DNA of 64,000 bases from Hawksworthiomyces lignivorus (lineage: Eukaryota > Ascomycota > Sordariomycetes > Ophiostomatales > Ophiostomataceae), in NCBI GenBank assembly GCA_002917075.1, contig NTMA01000001.1:992001-1056000 (forward strand), written 5' to 3'. Shown one piece after another: positions 1 to 12,136 of the stretch (its first letter is position 1; each line of letters begins with the position of its first letter). A program made the position numbers and the translations under genes. The notes below the pieces were generated by a model. It searched no databases. It saw only the letters and a list, made by a program, of their open reading frames with translations, and was not told the DNA's origin.

Positions 1-656
1 GCCCCTTGGAAGTCGCCCTTGTGTCGCCGAGAGCTTGTCCACCCTTGGTCGCGGCTCACAAGCGAAAAGACAATCTTGCGGCAGGGGTGCGTCAGCGACG
101 GCGCGGGGGCCTTTCGCGCACGGCTTGGGCCGGCAGCGTGTGAGGCACCGCCCTCGCCTTCACCCTCGCCATCGCTTTCGCCTAGCCACCGGCGGCGCAC
201 CTCTTCATCGGTGCAGAGGCGATCCACGAGGCGGGGCTCGAGAGGGGTGGCGATGTACGCCGTGGCAGCGGCGGCGTCGCTAGACGGCACGGGCGGCCGC
301 AGGAAGCCCAGCGGCGGGGTGCGCAGCAGGAAGTGGTTGTTCTCCCCGGACAGGCGGGTCGGCGTCACCAGGCCCTCGCTGCCGCCGCCGTTCTTGCCTA
401 CAAAGTCCAGCTCGACGCGCGTGTGGGGCCAGTAGCCGGCGAGGTCGATGATGGCGTCGACCAGCTCGAGCGGCAGCTTGCCGGCCGCCTGCAGCATGGC
501 CTTTGCCACGAGCACATCAGCGACGGAAGGCTTGTAGACCTGGGATGAGCTGGCCTCGCCGCGCTCCGGAGCCGCGCTGCTGCTGCTGCCGGATCCTGTT
601 ATGCTCCGGAACCAGCTGCCCGTGAACCACCAGGGATTGTGCTCCAATTCAGACAT
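1..656 (-). CDS. Partial uncharacterised fungal protein (3' end outside window)
   Basis: An open frame on the minus strand starts at the ATG at 656 and runs off the left edge without a stop, giving about 218 residues. The start reads MSELEHNPWWF; the middle has LPLELVDAIIDLAGYWPHT, an F-box-like helix found in many fungal hypothetical proteins; the last visible part has PCRKIVFSLVSRDQGW, which resembles a conserved block of a fungus-specific family of unknown role. An acidic Gly/Glu-rich linker separates the two. I cannot assign a biochemical function. The gene is divergent from the acetyltransferase gene at 1242, with 585 bp between start codons, so regulation may be shared. The downstream end cannot be judged. 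Confidence 0.7.
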   Translation of the reverse strand, partial: MSELEHNPWWFTGSWFRSITGSGSSSSAAPERGEASSSQVYKPSVADVLVAKAMLQAAGKLPLELVDAIIDLAGYWPHTRVELDFVGKNGGGSEGLVTPTRLSGENNHFLLRTPPLGFLRPPVPSSDAAAATAYIATPLEPRLVDRLCTDEEVRRRWLGESDGEGEGEGGASHAAGPSRARKAPAPSLTHPCRKIVFSLVSRDQGWTSSRRHKGDFQG

Positions 657-1241
657 GGCCGAACAATCTTTATTGGACAGAGTTCGATACAATTTCAGAG
701 CGTTGCTGCTGCCATAGAAAGATGGAAAAAGTTACGAGAACCTGACGAGAAGAAAGGCAACTCTTCAAGCTAATATGTCGATGCACGCCACTGCTGAAAG
801 GGCCTTCCCTTTAATACACAGCCCACGTCACGGCAGAAGCAGTTCCTTGTGAAAGTGGTGGCCCTGGGCCAATGACATCACAGAGTTTGGATTGCCGTTA
901 TGGTTGGCCTCATATAAGGCATCTTATCGATAAGAAGTACCCACTAAAATATTAGGCACCATTTTAAGAAAATCTGCTGCACGTGGAGATAGCGATATCA
1001 ATTTTTCTGTAAGTGGTCACGTGAAATTGTGTGATCGTCGGCCCGCGGTGCATTTTGCCGTTTTTGTCGCAATAAGTCGAATCGCCAGCGGCTGGTTTGT
1101 AATGAGCGAGATCGCCGTCTAAACGTCATGGAAGTCTCTGGTCTAGGTCCTTCGTCCCAAGTGGCCGACTGCCGTATAATGTTCTGATATACCGGTCCAA
1201 TTTCATATTTTTTTTTTTTTACCTCTTAGCGCTGAGGTTGT
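657..1241. promoter_or_regulatory. Divergent promoter region with CACGTG and GATA-like sites
   Basis: The 585-bp spacer between two divergent starts holds CACGTG at 980-985, a full palindromic TCACGTGA at 1017-1024, and the palindrome TTATCGATAA at 924-933, which contains two opposed GATAA cores. CACGTG is the core bound by Cbf1-type bHLH factors that recruit Met4-type bZIP activators to sulfur genes in yeast. Its position 220-260 bp upstream of a cysteine-synthesis enzyme fits that role, but binding is inferred. A T-tract at 1209-1220 lies just before the start codon. Confidence 0.45.
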
Positions 1242-3146
1242 ATGTCTCCTTCTACAACACTACTCCATAACAGAAACATCTTGCCCGGATCCAAAGCAAT
1301 GAAGACAGCATGCACATTCGCCGGTAATGGGCTGCGGCGCTCAGGCACACGTCTTACCAGTGATGTACCGGCTCTGCAGAAGCCGTCCATTTTTCCACCG
1401 CGCCCTGGTACATTACCAGTAGCGGCTGTATCTGCACCATTGCCAGCAAGCAACACGCAGTTTCGGAAGTCTCTGCACACAACTCGCACATTATGGAGTG
1501 GAGCCTCAAATCCTGCCATGGCATTCCCGTGCCTGGATGCTATTGAGAGCCGTTCAGCCAAACTTCAGTCAGAGCAGCTGCGGCAGCAGCAATTAAGAAG
1601 CCAGCAAACACAACAGCAGCAACAACGGCAGCAACAGCGAGCCTCATCGTCTGCTTCTCTGTCAAGGTCAAGCAGCGACAGTGGACCCGAGCCCTCTTAC
1701 ACAGCCGGTGCTACCCTGCAGTACCACTGCGAAGAGCCATTGCTGCTCGACTGGGGAGGTGTCCTGCGTGAGTTTGACATAGCTTACGAGACCTGGGGCA
1801 AGCTGAACGCCAACCGGTCCAATGCTATTCTCTTGCACACGGGCTTGTCCGCATCCTCCCATGCCCACTCTACCGAGCTGAATCCCCAGCCGGGCTGGTG
1901 GGAAAAATTCATCGGACCTGGCGCAGCGCTAGACACCGACAAGTATTTTGTCATCTGCACAAATGTCATCGGTGGCTGCTACGGATCGACGGGTCCCGGC
2001 AGCATCGACCCTGCCGACGGCCAGAACTATGCTACCCGCTTCCCGATCCTGACCATGGAGGACATGGTCCGCGCGCAGTTCCGCCTGCTGGATAACCTGG
2101 GCATTGACCGCCTGTACGCCTCGGTGGGCTCGTCCATGGGCGGCATGCAGTCGCTCGCGGCGGGCGTGCTGTTCCCAGAGCGCGTGAGCCGCATCGTGTC
2201 CATCAGCGGCTGCGCCCGCAGCCACCCCTACAGCATTGCCATGCGCCACACCCAGCGCCAGGTGCTGATGATGGACCCCAACTGGAACCGCGGCTTCTAC
2301 TACGGCCGCGTGCCGCCGCACGCGGGCATGAAGCTCGCCCGCGAGATCGCCACCGTCACCTACCGCTCCGGCCCGGAGTGGGAGCTGCGCTTCGGCCGCC
2401 GCCGTGCCGACTCTAGCAAGCCGCCCGCGCTGTGCCCGGACTTCCTCATCGAGACCTATCTCGACCACGCCGGCGAGAAGTTCTGCCTGACGTACGACCC
2501 GAACAGCCTGCTGTACGTGAGCAAGGCCATGGACCTGTTCGATCTGGGCAAGCGCAACCAGGATCTGACAGCCAAGCGGCGCCAAGACCGCGAAGTCGCT
2601 CTGCGCGCCAGCGCCCCCGACGGCGTCGTCAACCCGATCTCGGCGTCGATGCCCTCAGCGTCGTCTGCCGCGCGCTCGTCCGACGCCGCGGTGGCTAGCG
2701 ACAGCGCAGCAGCCTCTGTGGCGGCGTGCACGCTGACGCTGCCGGACAAGCCGTACGAGGAGCAGGCCGAGCGGGACGGCGAGGAAGACATCAGAAGCAG
2801 CAGCAGCAGCGCTGCCGTCTCGAGTGCCGATGCCGCGGCGACGCAGCTGGGATCCGGCGGCGAGGAGCTGCCAGCGGCGGCGGCGGCGCTGGGCGCACAG
2901 CCACCCGAAGACCTGGTGCACGGCCTTGCCGCGCTGCGCAACCACCCGGCGCTCATCATGGGCGTGGCTAGCGACATCCTGTTCCCGGCCTGGCAGCAGT
3001 ACGAGGTGGCCGAGGCGCTCAAGATGGCGGGCAACCGCAACGTGACCCACTTTGAGCTGAGCGAGCAGCAGAGCATGTTCGGCCACGACACCTTCCTGCT
3101 GGACCTCAAGAACATTGGCGGCAACTTGCGGAACTTCTTGGGCTGA
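1242..3146 (+). CDS. cys2: Serine O-acetyltransferase of the MetX/alpha-beta hydrolase family, mitochondrial (Cys2/CysA-like)
   Basis: A 634-residue intronless protein of the homoserine O-acetyltransferase fold. Fungal members with this N-terminal layout (block [10 protein letters not shown], then [11 protein letters not shown]) act as serine O-acetyltransferases, moving acetyl from acetyl-CoA to L-serine to give O-acetylserine for cysteine synthesis. The visible catalytic triad is Ser298 in GSSMGG, Asp578 in GVASDILFP and His615 in FGHDTF. The first 100 residues are Arg/Ser-rich and almost free of acid, including LHTTRTLW, consistent with mitochondrial import. A Gln-rich stretch lies near residues 105-130, and a low-complexity Ala/Ser insert of about 110 residues separates the lid from the C-terminal Asp-His part. 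CACGTG sites lie upstream. Homoserine as substrate is the main alternative; the N-terminal block favours serine. Confidence 0.8.
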   Translation: MSPSTTLLHNRNILPGSKAMKTACTFAGNGLRRSGTRLTSDVPALQKPSIFPPRPGTLPVAAVSAPLPASNTQFRKSLHTTRTLWSGASNPAMAFPCLDAIESRSAKLQSEQLRQQQLRSQQTQQQQQRQQQRASSSASLSRSSSDSGPEPSYTAGATLQYHCEEPLLLDWGGVLREFDIAYETWGKLNANRSNAILLHTGLSASSHAHSTELNPQPGWWEKFIGPGAALDTDKYFVICTNVIGGCYGSTGPGSIDPADGQNYATRFPILTMEDMVRAQFRLLDNLGIDRLYASVGSSMGGMQSLAAGVLFPERVSRIVSISGCARSHPYSIAMRHTQRQVLMMDPNWNRGFYYGRVPPHAGMKLAREIATVTYRSGPEWELRFGRRRADSSKPPALCPDFLIETYLDHAGEKFCLTYDPNSLLYVSKAMDLFDLGKRNQDLTAKRRQDREVALRASAPDGVVNPISASMPSASSAARSSDAAVASDSAAASVAACTLTLPDKPYEEQAERDGEEDIRSSSSSAAVSSADAAATQLGSGGEELPAAAAALGAQPPEDLVHGLAALRNHPALIMGVASDILFPAWQQYEVAEALKMAGNRNVTHFELSEQQSMFGHDTFLLDLKNIGGNLRNFLG

Positions 3147-3650
3147 GAGCTGGCTTTGTTGGGTCAGAATCTCGGGTTTTATCAGGCTTGTAACAATCTG
3201 AACTCTTCCATGATCGACATTTCCGGAGTATTATGCATATTTGGGGGGGGGGGGTTGCGTGGGATCTTCCTTTGGTGTGTTCAAAAGCAACATTGATGCG
3301 CTGCTTTCACTTTTAGCATTATCTACATTAAAGCACAATAAAATGCGCTCAGAAGCAAAAAATACGTACGGAGTTCCCCGTAGGCTGTATACATTTGGTC
3401 CCATGTTTGGTCTTTTTCGGTCAGGCAGAGTTTGTCGATCCCCGGGGAATAGCACAGGTTAATTGTATATGTCGCACATCCTCAAAGCGCACTGCCGGGT
3501 ATTCATCCAAAGTCGGGAATGTTGGCCTGAAATTTATCTCTACAAATTTCTAGAATTTTTGGAAAACTGAAGAAATTTTGGTTGTGTATTCTTTCTTTTT
3601 ATTTTCTGAAAGACAGGAAACCAAGAAAGTTAAATCATCTCCAAGCAGCC
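3147..3650. other. Intergenic spacer
   Basis: The region holds the 3' flank of the acetyltransferase gene, a run of 12 G at 3243-3254, and the leader of the SET-domain gene. I see no gene. The AATAAA at 3338-3343 could be a polyadenylation signal. Confidence 0.5.
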
Positions 3651-5171
3651 ATGTCATCAACCGAATCGTCTGGGTTCATACGCCAGCTAGGCTTTGCCCT
3701 TCTTGCCCTTTCTTTATTAGCAGAGGCTACATCTACAAATAAGCAAGAAGATTGGCTACACACATGCCTTTGGGGCAAGCAAAATGACGACTGGCGTCGC
3801 ATGTCTGGCTATGACGCGAAGACAGCTACATGTCCACTGCCGGTCCAAAGTTCAACAGAACCTGCAGCTCTCTTGGCATCTACGCCGTGGACACATCTTC
3901 CATTTTGCATTGGCCGCACGCCTTCCCGTTCATTTTGCGTTTATACGAGTGCTGCCTTTGAGGATGGTCGCGGTCTCAGCGTTATTACCACGCCAGATGC
4001 CGCTTCCGATGCAGCTGCGGCCATTCAGGGGCCGCCATCTCCGCGGCTGAGTCTATCACATCCGCCGTATGAAGTGCGCGACCTCCCAGGCAAGGGAAAA
4101 GGGGGCATAGCCACGCGTCGCATTCGTGCTGGCGAAACTGTCTTGGCTGAGCGCCCTGTCTTGCTGGCACCCATGGAGCATTTCGACGGCGCGGGCTTGT
4201 CCATGGACGTGGCATTGGAGCAGCTCTCAGACACGAGCCAGGACCAGATCAGAGAGCTGGCCCGAAGCACTGGCGGGTCCCTGATGGAGGACGTGTTGCG
4301 GACCAACGGACTGGGCGTGTCGCTGGGCGGCGTCGACCACACGGGGCTCTACCTTGAAATTTCTGTACGTCTTCCCAAAGGAGAACCACTTCAATCAAAT
4401 TGTTATCTAACTCACTTTCATCAGAGATTGAACCATGCCTGCCGGCCAAAGTAAGTTTATATCAATTTTGTTCGGTTATTTATTTTTACTAGGATACTAA
4501 ATGCTGTACTTGGCAGCATGTTTTGGCGCTTTTCTCCCCGGACGCTTGCCGTGGAGTTTGTCGCTCTCCGAAATATCGACGCGGGCGAGGAATTGACACT
4601 CAGCTGTATGTGTTTCTGTCCTCGTATTTTACAAGAGTTTTTTTTTTATACTTATGCTTTCTTTGCAGATACACAGCGAGACACGGTCGAAGAGACCCAG
4701 GAGGCACTGCTTCATCACTGGGGCTTCCACTGCTCCTGCGAGGTGTGCAGCTCGCAGCGAGAGCGGGCGGCCCTGGATGCCAAGCGATACCGACTGCGGG
4801 AGATCCAAGCTGCGCTAGAAGAGAGCTCGCTGCACGGAGGCGAGGAGGAGCAGCAGGAGCAAGAACAGAGACAGCACGAACCTGAGAAGTACGATGAGCT
4901 CGAGCTCGAGCGCACCCTGCAGGCGGCCAACCTGACTGCTCTCGCCACCGAGATGCTGGCGATTGTCGACGGCGAGGACGCCCTGCGGGCACCCCGCGGT
5001 GCCCACTACTACTACCTAGTAATGATCGCGCAGGCGTTCTGGATGGCCGGCGACCCGCTCGGGGCCCAGAAATACACCGCTGAGGCCCTCGACAAGGCCA
5101 TCCAGTACGGCGGGCCAGACGACGATCATGTGGGCGTCCTGCGGGAGATTCTACAGCAGATGGGTGCCTAG
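3651..5171 (+). CDS. SET-domain protein with N-terminal signal-like segment
   Basis: Four exons (3651-4364, 4425-4450, 4517-4605, 4669-5171) close in phase to 443 residues. The 26-nt second exon and both flanking introns are supported because joining restores the SET signature NHACRPN and the following ELTLSYTQRD. The N-terminal part of SET is YEVRDLPGKGKGGIATRRIRAGE in two blocks, and the post-SET cysteines appear in CSCEVC. The C-terminal half is helical and acidic, as in SMYD/SET5-like fungal proteins. SET domains methylate lysines with S-adenosylmethionine; the target is unknown. The start at 3651 is followed by a hydrophobic stretch (FALLALSLLAEA) typical of a signal peptide, odd for a chromatin enzyme but seen in a fungal subfamily. 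The Tyr of the SYT motif is present. Confidence 0.8.
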
Positions 5172-5327
5172 TAAGATGGAAGAAATTTTTTTGGCTGACA
5201 TTTTGAGTATATCTCAGTATCATAGCGGATATGGCAGGGAGTTTGGTTTTCAATTTATAAATTTCTCCGGGAAATACATCTATTACAAACGAGAAATCAC
5301 CGTTCACGCGTAATCTCCATGGATATA

Positions 5328-7974
5328 CTATAGAGCTAGCGTCGTATGCAGCGGCAGATCTCGACTGTTGCTGCCTACGTACAGGTGATATGTGCCTTTC
5401 TGTAGCAGCCACTTCTGCGCGGTCACGTCCCAAGTGCTCAGGTCGCGGCGCGTCAGCGGGAACGTTGCTGTGGCGGCGGCGCCGGGGGCCAGCCAGAGCT
5501 TGTCGAAGCCGCGCAGCTGGCGCACGGGACCACCCGGGATACCGACGTACAGCTGGGCCACCTCGGCGCCGGCGCGGGCGCCTTGGTTGGTGATCTGCGC
5601 AGTGACCGTGGCGACCACGTCCCAGAGGTCGGCCGGGCCGCCTTCCACCACGGGGCCGGTGGGATACGGAGCAAGAGGGGCCGCCGCCGAAGACGATGAG
5701 TTTGCCTGCGTGCCGTTTGCTGCTGCGCCGCGAGATACGCCCAGCTTGTCGTATCCGAACGTGGTGTAGCTCAGGCCGAAGCCGAAGGGATAGCGCGGCG
5801 TCAGCTGCGTGCTGTTGGTGCGGTCAAAGGCGCGGTAGTCAAAGTAGACGCCCTCGGCAAAGTCCGACTGGGGGAAGAGCGCGTACTGGGCGGTGGCGGC
5901 GGGCTGCTGGGTGGCGTTGGCCAGGGGGCCCAGGTGGGTCTCGTTGCGCGGCACCGTGTAGGGTAGCTTGCCCGAGGGGTTGGCGTCGCCATACAGGAGG
6001 GCGACCAGGGCGTCGCCGGCGTCCTGGCCCGGCAGGTGGGCGAAGAAGAGCGCCGTCACATTGGGGTGGTCTACGACCTGGTCGACCAGCCGCAGCCCCG
6101 CGTTGTGCAGGACCACAATGGTGTTGCGGCACCGGCTGGCCACGTGCAAGATCAGCCCGTCGGTGTAGTCGTCGTGCAGGCCGACGCGGTCCCAGCCCTC
6201 GGAGGCGAACGCGTTGCCGACGACGATGCAGGCGTCGGAGGCCGGGTGAACGGCCGTGGGGTAGCCGTTGTTGCCGTGGTCGGCGCTGCGCACGTCCCAG
6301 TACAGGCTGGTGCCGTCGCGGCGGGCGCGCGCCCGCAGGGCGTCCAGTGGCGAGGTCAGGTAGGCGGGCTCGTTGCCGCCGGAGCCGCCGCCCGAGACGA
6401 GCGTGCCGGCGCCAGCGATCTGCACGTGGCCGTGGTTGTTGGTCTCCAGCGCGTACGTGCCGTCGTTCCAGCCGTGGTAGTCGTTGGGGTTGAAGACGTC
6501 GGGCGCCTTGGCGCCGTAGCCAAAGACCGACAGCAGCTGCGGCGGGCTCGTCTTGTCAAAGGGCAGCGTGCCGTTGGTGTTCTTGACCAGCACGTGGCCC
6601 TCGATGGCGCCGTCCAGGAGCGCCTGGCGGGCCTCTCTGCTCTTACTGCGGCCGACGACGGCCATGTGCGGCAGGGCCAGGTTGCTTGGCATGCCCACGC
6701 CCGGCGCGGGGAAGGCCGCCGTGCCGTTCTGGTCCTGCTTGAACCGGTACCACGTCGCCACGATGCGCGTAGCCATGTCGTCGAGCCGCGACTGCGGAAC
6801 GGAGCCGTTCGTCACCGCCTCGGTCAGGGCCGATCCCCAGAGCGGCCACCCGCTGGGCATGGTCATGTCCAGCCCCGCCAGCGCGGTCGCGACGCCCGCG
6901 TGCTGTGCGCCCCAGTCGGACACGACGAAGCCCTGGAACCCCAGCTCGGTCTTGAGGACGCCGTTGAGCAGCTTGCTGTTGCTGCAGGCATACGAATTGT
7001 TCACGCGGTTGTAGGAGCACATGATGTTGCCGGTGCCGGCGTGGACGGCGTCCTGGAACGGCCAGAGATACGCTTCGTGCAGCGTCTTGTCGTCGATGTT
7101 GGACGACACGGCCGACACGTTACCCTCTGGATTGCGGTTTGTCTCCTGTTCATTACCGATAAAATGCTGCCACGATGTTAGCGCTTTTCATTTGATTCAC
7201 CTCGTGTACAACATGGTATTTTCTCACCTTGGTGCTTGTCACCACACCGGTCGATTGAAAGCCGACCACAGTCTCATACGCGAGGGCGCCGCACAAGTAC
7301 GGGTCATTGGAAAAGCCTAGTCCTGTGAGAAAATGACTCGGTAGCGAATATTCTGGAATGCCAAAAACGTACCCTCCCAATTTCGCCCGCCGACGGCAAT
7401 CCGTCCCAAGGGTCCCACAACGGGGCCGAGTGCCACATTGACGCCTTTCTTCCGGAACTCTTGCGCCATGCTCACGGCCCGGGCGTGCGTCAGATTGCGG
7501 TTCCAGCTCGCGCCTACAGAGATGCCAGATGCCCAGCTGCTGACAAAGTCGGTCGACCGCAGGCCGTTGCCTGCATCGCTCAGACACAGGCCCGGGAAGT
7601 TCAGGTGAGGAATGGCCGGGATGACACCCGAGCAGGCGCTGCCGGTGTCGTCAATGCCGCCGGTCAAATTGACCTTCTCGGCGAGGGTCATCTTGGCAAC
7701 CAAAGCCTTGGCTTTGGAATATGCCTGGTCCCATTTTCCCGTCCCCGTGCCATTTGCTGTTCGACTTGGTGTCAGCAGGGAATATGAGATGAGACTGAAG
7801 TCTTGGTGACAGGAGGTGAAAAGACCTACGCGACGGGTACACTGGAGGAGATTGCCCGTAAAACGTAGAATCGGCTGTGATGACAGCCGATTGCGCTGCC
7901 ACGATGTTGCTGTCACTGAGAGCCAGAAGGCCCAGGTAGGCAATGCCACTCTGCCAGAGCGAAGAGTGGACCAT
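5328..7974 (-). CDS. Secreted beta-glucosidase, glycoside hydrolase family 3
   Basis: Four exons (7974-7830, 7756-7373, 7322-7228, 7166-5328) join in phase to 820 residues. A signal peptide follows [10 protein letters not shown] and ends near VAAQS. The GH3 N-terminal barrel shows [11 protein letters not shown] and NWEGLGF; the nucleophile is Asp292 in VVSDWGAQ. The second alpha/beta domain includes the loop ending in EGWDR, and the C-terminal fibronectin III-like domain includes YVGIPGGP. This is the layout of Trichoderma Cel3A-type enzymes that cleave cellobiose and short beta-glucans to glucose outside the cell. Many NxT/NxS sequons are present. Its upstream region is shared with the divergent methyltransferase gene at 10453. 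Conserved residues look intact, so I expect an active enzyme; exact substrate preference cannot be read from sequence. Confidence 0.9.
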
Positions 7975-10452
7975 TTTGCGAATGTTGATGTGATGCCTGC
8001 CACCATTCAAGTTGTGTCGTATGTGGGCTTCGCCGAGAGAATATGCGTTGCTTCAGACGAGCCTCGCATTTTAACAAGTGTCACAAAAAATGAGAGAAAC
8101 GAACTCCTGAACCGGCAAGCCGTGTCCCATTTGCTCATCTGTGTTTGTTTATTTTCTTGAAAAGCATTTGAGGACGCCGGAAAGAGACCGGTAGAACGCA
8201 CAGCAGCAGACGCGCTGTGCCGTTCCCCATCCTGGCAGGAGAGGAGCAAAGCCATGTCTCCCGTTAGAAGGTTGTATAGAGAGGAGGAGAAGCCGCCGCG
8301 GTATTTTCATTTCTGCAATATCTTGTCTAATAACCTTTGCTGTTTATTTGCCCTTTAGGAGGCGTTCCGTGTTAGATGAAATAGGGTATTCCCGGTAGTA
8401 GACTACCGTGACTAGCAGTTTTATGCCTAAATGCAAGCAAACTTTAAAGTCGCAACAGCATTGCGTATGTTTTAGATAAATATATTGCTTATTCAACAAA
8501 TTCCCTTATGTTTGCCGTCAGTTTTTGTTTACAGAGCTACATAAAGCTCAATGACACCGCCCATAGACGTTCCTATGAAGAGCCTTGAGGTCGACTCTCT
8601 TTGGATCCCTTGACGTCGTATTCTTGAACCACTTACAGTGCTGTGTGGTATTAGAGAATGCCTGGTTTTGCTTCCGTTCATCATTGCAATGCTGCCTTTT
8701 ATCTCACTGGTAGATATAAGATAGGCGGAATCCGATATGCGAGGTGCATCCGACTGGTAAAGAGTTTGCAATAGAAGAACTCGATGCTGTGTTAGTTAGA
8801 AAATGACCATATCTACTACTACTCAACGAAATATGGAAAGATCCGCGACAAGTCGAAGCACTGAAATGAACAGGCTTAGCCAGATATGCAATAGAAAAGC
8901 TCAGCACCTTGCTTTCTACAAGGAGTTTAGAGACAGGTTGCTGGCTAGGAGACTTGCTACGTCGCTAGTACGGCTGCTCTAATGCGACGCTCATCCGCTA
9001 CGGCCACTATGAACGCCGCAACGCGCATCTGTGCCCTGTTCGATGTGTAGAGCCCACTTTCGGGTTTTCCACGGTTTACCCGCAGCATACATGTGCCTTA
9101 GGGAGGGCTTGCAGCAGATGGCGTTCAACCGGAAAGCTTCCCGCGGGACTACGGCAGAGCCCTGTCTCTCATCATTTCGGCGTCCTAAACCGTTTTATTC
9201 CGGTGTGATGGAAAAGGAACAAGCCTAATGCTTAAGCGCCAAACCCTTTTTGCTCCCTAGCTACCATCGGCGTATTTCTGCACGCGTACATACGTACGAG
9301 TACATACGTACATACGTACGATACTGCGCCTATTTTACTGCGGAGAATATTAAACACAGCGCTGTACGAGATCTTGTTTCCGCAGTGCTAATTCTCGTTA
9401 AAAGAAAAAGGCCTTTACCTGAGTGTGCTCTTTGCGACGTGTCCTGCTGAGCAGTTTTTTCTTTCTGCAGCCGGGGGGGGGATCATCGAGAAAGACGTTA
9501 GCCTGCTTCGAGACTAGACCAAGCCAGCGTCAAGTTCGGCAGGCTGGACAACCAAATGGCAACGATGTGACCCCCATGCGCTCACGGTGCTCCTTTTTTT
9601 CCTTTTTTCTTCTTGCTCACTTCTTCTTTGTTTGCCGTCTCTTGTCAAGTGGGGGGGTTCGCTTGACCCGTTTGTACGATGTTACGTGGATGCAACAAGA
9701 GGCCGAAGAAACTAGAGCGACATAGGAAAGAGTTGAGTTGGACCCCTTGTCTGTTATCTAATCCGCTCTTCATTGTGAATATTTTACTTTCCACAGAGGC
9801 AGGCTCATGTGTCCTGTTGACCCTGTATTCGCGTCATTCGGAAAAACCAAGGATCGAGCGTTCATATGCTTCTAGAGGGGATGTCCCATCTCGGCCACAC
9901 CCAGAATCGTCTGAAGACACAACAGACCAGGGCCTTGGATCGCTGCAGGAGGATAAAAAAAATGGTGGTCAGAATCCAAAAGAACGGTTCGCGGTGTTTC
10001 TGTCTCATTGAAGGTATATCCGCCCGCCAAATCGTGCCCATCACCAAGGATACCTGATACATCCTAGCCAGCCATGCTTCGGCTGGGATCCCCCATCCCC
10101 CCACCTGTCAATGGCCTTGCAAACGTATGTAGAGATCCGCGTATGCAAAAGTGAGATGCTCCATATTATATGTCTGTCAAAATATATGTGTAGCAGGAAA
10201 GAATTCCATATGAAGCGTAGTAGCGCAGTCCATTGTTATTCCTGTACAGCCCCATGCCATGCCATGGGCCCTGGACACTTCTTTTCTTAAACATCTTAGG
10301 CTCCCCCTCATCTTCTGCACTTCGTAGACTTTGGAATCAATACTCCACAGTCGTTTCTTTTTGCTCTTACTGTATTTATTTGGCGGCCGTTTTGACCAAG
10401 ACATATAGTTCATTTTCACGGGGAAACAGATTTGGCGATCTCTGTAGCGAAA
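7975..10452. other. Long divergent intergenic region (2.5 kb)
   Basis: This region separates the beta-glucosidase gene from the LaeA-like gene and holds both promoters. Short open frames are present but none has recognisable domains, plausible introns or a coding composition. It contains a TACGTA/ACATACG-rich tract at 9289-9320, nine G at 9473-9481 and a T-rich tract near 9590-9630. I see no gene. Confidence 0.5.
9286..9320. repeat. Short ACATACGT-rich tandem tract
   Basis: The tetramer-like unit ACGT/ATAC recurs (catacgtacgagtacatacg followed by tacatacgtacg), making a self-complementary low-complexity tract in the intergenic region. No function is implied. Confidence 0.5.
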
Positions 10453-12136
10453 ATGGCGTCTAGTGGCGAACAGGAGCTGACCACAGGCCAAGGTCAGCAA
10501 GCACCAACAGTCGCCGTCAATGTTGAACCTCCAACAGCAGCGACTGTGGAAAGCGCCGCTGTAGGCCACATTCCCATGGCTGAGCGGCTATCTCTGATAT
10601 CTTGGGGTGCGGGAAGTGCGCCGTCGCTGCCATCTGTCGACGATAGCTCATCAGTACGTCGATTTTTCGGGGTCTTTATTTTAATGTCCACGCCGCGATG
10701 AAGCTGACCTGCCAAATTATAGGAAGATGGAAATTCTAGTCGAGACGTGGTCAAGTAAGATTCCAATCCAAACGGCGTTTCTCAAAGAGTGTTTCTGGAC
10801 AACAACTGACCATACAAAGATCTACTACCACCTCGCTCCGATCAAGTGTGTACGACTATGTGGAGGAGAACGGCCGGACATATCATAGATACAAGGAAGG
10901 CAGTATGTCTTTGGTTTTTCCGGACTGTGCTTATGATTTGAAGGCGAGCTTGCTGATGATGGTGCAAAGAATATCCTCTACCGAATGATATGCAAGAACA
11001 AGCAAGATTGGGTGAGTAGACTTTGCGAATTCGACAGCCACATGCGAAACAACGAAACTGACTCGTGGACATAGACCTCCAGCATGCTGTTTTTGTTCTG
11101 ATGGCTCATGGCAAGTCCGTTCTGGCGCCGATCGACAAGCCAAAGCGCGTCCTGGACTTTGCCACTGGAACAGGCATCTGGGCCATTGAATTTGGTGCGT
11201 CCGTTCTTTCTGTCTCTTGCTTGCCTTGTTGTGATGGTCTTCCTGCTGACACCGGCAGCTCTTCAATATCCTGACTCTTATGTTTTGGGGACCGACCTGA
11301 GCCCCATCCAGCCAGATTTGTAAGCCAAGATGCGCTATCCGATTTCCATCAAATGTGTTTCCGCGGCTCTGCTTTGGATCGACGCTGACGTCTACTCCTA
11401 CTTCTAGCGTCCCTTCCAACTGCCATTTCGAGATCGACGACGCCGAGGACGAGTGGACCTTCCCGGAGCCCTTTGATTACATTCACGGCCGGGCGCTAGT
11501 CAGTTGCTTCCGCGACCCGGCTGCCGTGATCCGGTCGGCGTTTGGGGCCACCGCGCCAGGCGGGTATTTTGAGCTGCAGGACGGCATCTTCCCGATCAAG
11601 TTTGCCAGCCCGCCGCCGCCAGACTGTGCGTACAAGCGGTGGTTCGACCTGATTATTGAGAGTGCGGCGCAGTCGGGCCGGCCGTGGACCAACGGGATCC
11701 ACTACAAGGAGTGGATGGAGGCGGCCGGGTTCGTGGACGTGGTGGAGCGGCGGTTCTACTGGCCGTTTGGGCCGTGGCCGCGCGGCACGTACTACAAGAC
11801 GCTCGGATCGTACGTGCTCGAGGACCTGCTCAACGGGCTGGAGGGCCTCAGCCTCAAGCTGCTGAGCCGGCTCGGCATGAGCTACGAAGACGTGCAGGCG
11901 CTGCTGGGCGAGGCGCGCAAGGACCTGCTGAGCGGCAAGGTCCACTCGTACGTGGAGGTGTAAGTGCTCATATGCAAACATGCTCTTTTTGTGTTCTCGA
12001 AACCCACTCTTCTCTGTTTCTTTCCATGTTCGAAGCTCTCCACTGACCCGGCTTTAGAACTATGATCTGGGGACGCAAACCGGGGGGCCCGGCTCCTGCC
12101 ACCAGCGCAGAAGCAACAGCAGCGACGACAGCATAG
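10453..12136 (+). CDS. LaeA-like S-adenosylmethionine-dependent methyltransferase
   Basis: Eight exons (10453-10653, 10723-10754, 10820-10902, 10970-11011, 11075-11194, 11259-11319, 11408-11959, 12058-12136) close in phase to 389 residues. The family blocks appear in order: YVEENGRTYHRY, PLPNDMQEQARLDLQH, the SAM-binding motif LDFATGTGIWAIEFA, GTDLSPIQPDFVPSNC, DDAEDEW, FDYIHGRAL and, at the end, VTMIWGRKP. This matches the LaeA/TAM family of fungi, whose members influence secondary metabolism and development, though most paralogs have no proven substrate. The N terminus (about 70 residues) is low-complexity. The many short introns and the 79-nt final exon explain why no single reading frame reveals it. 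Its start is divergent from the beta-glucosidase gene. The generic LaeA-like name is safer than LaeA itself. Confidence 0.85.

Noticed and set aside
6036..7181. 381-residue open frame antisense to the beta-glucosidase
   Set aside because: Shadow of the GH3 coding strand; no domain or intron support.
8010..10450. Candidate small genes in the 2.5-kb spacer
   Set aside because: Open frames of 60-110 residues lack domains, consistent splicing or coding bias.
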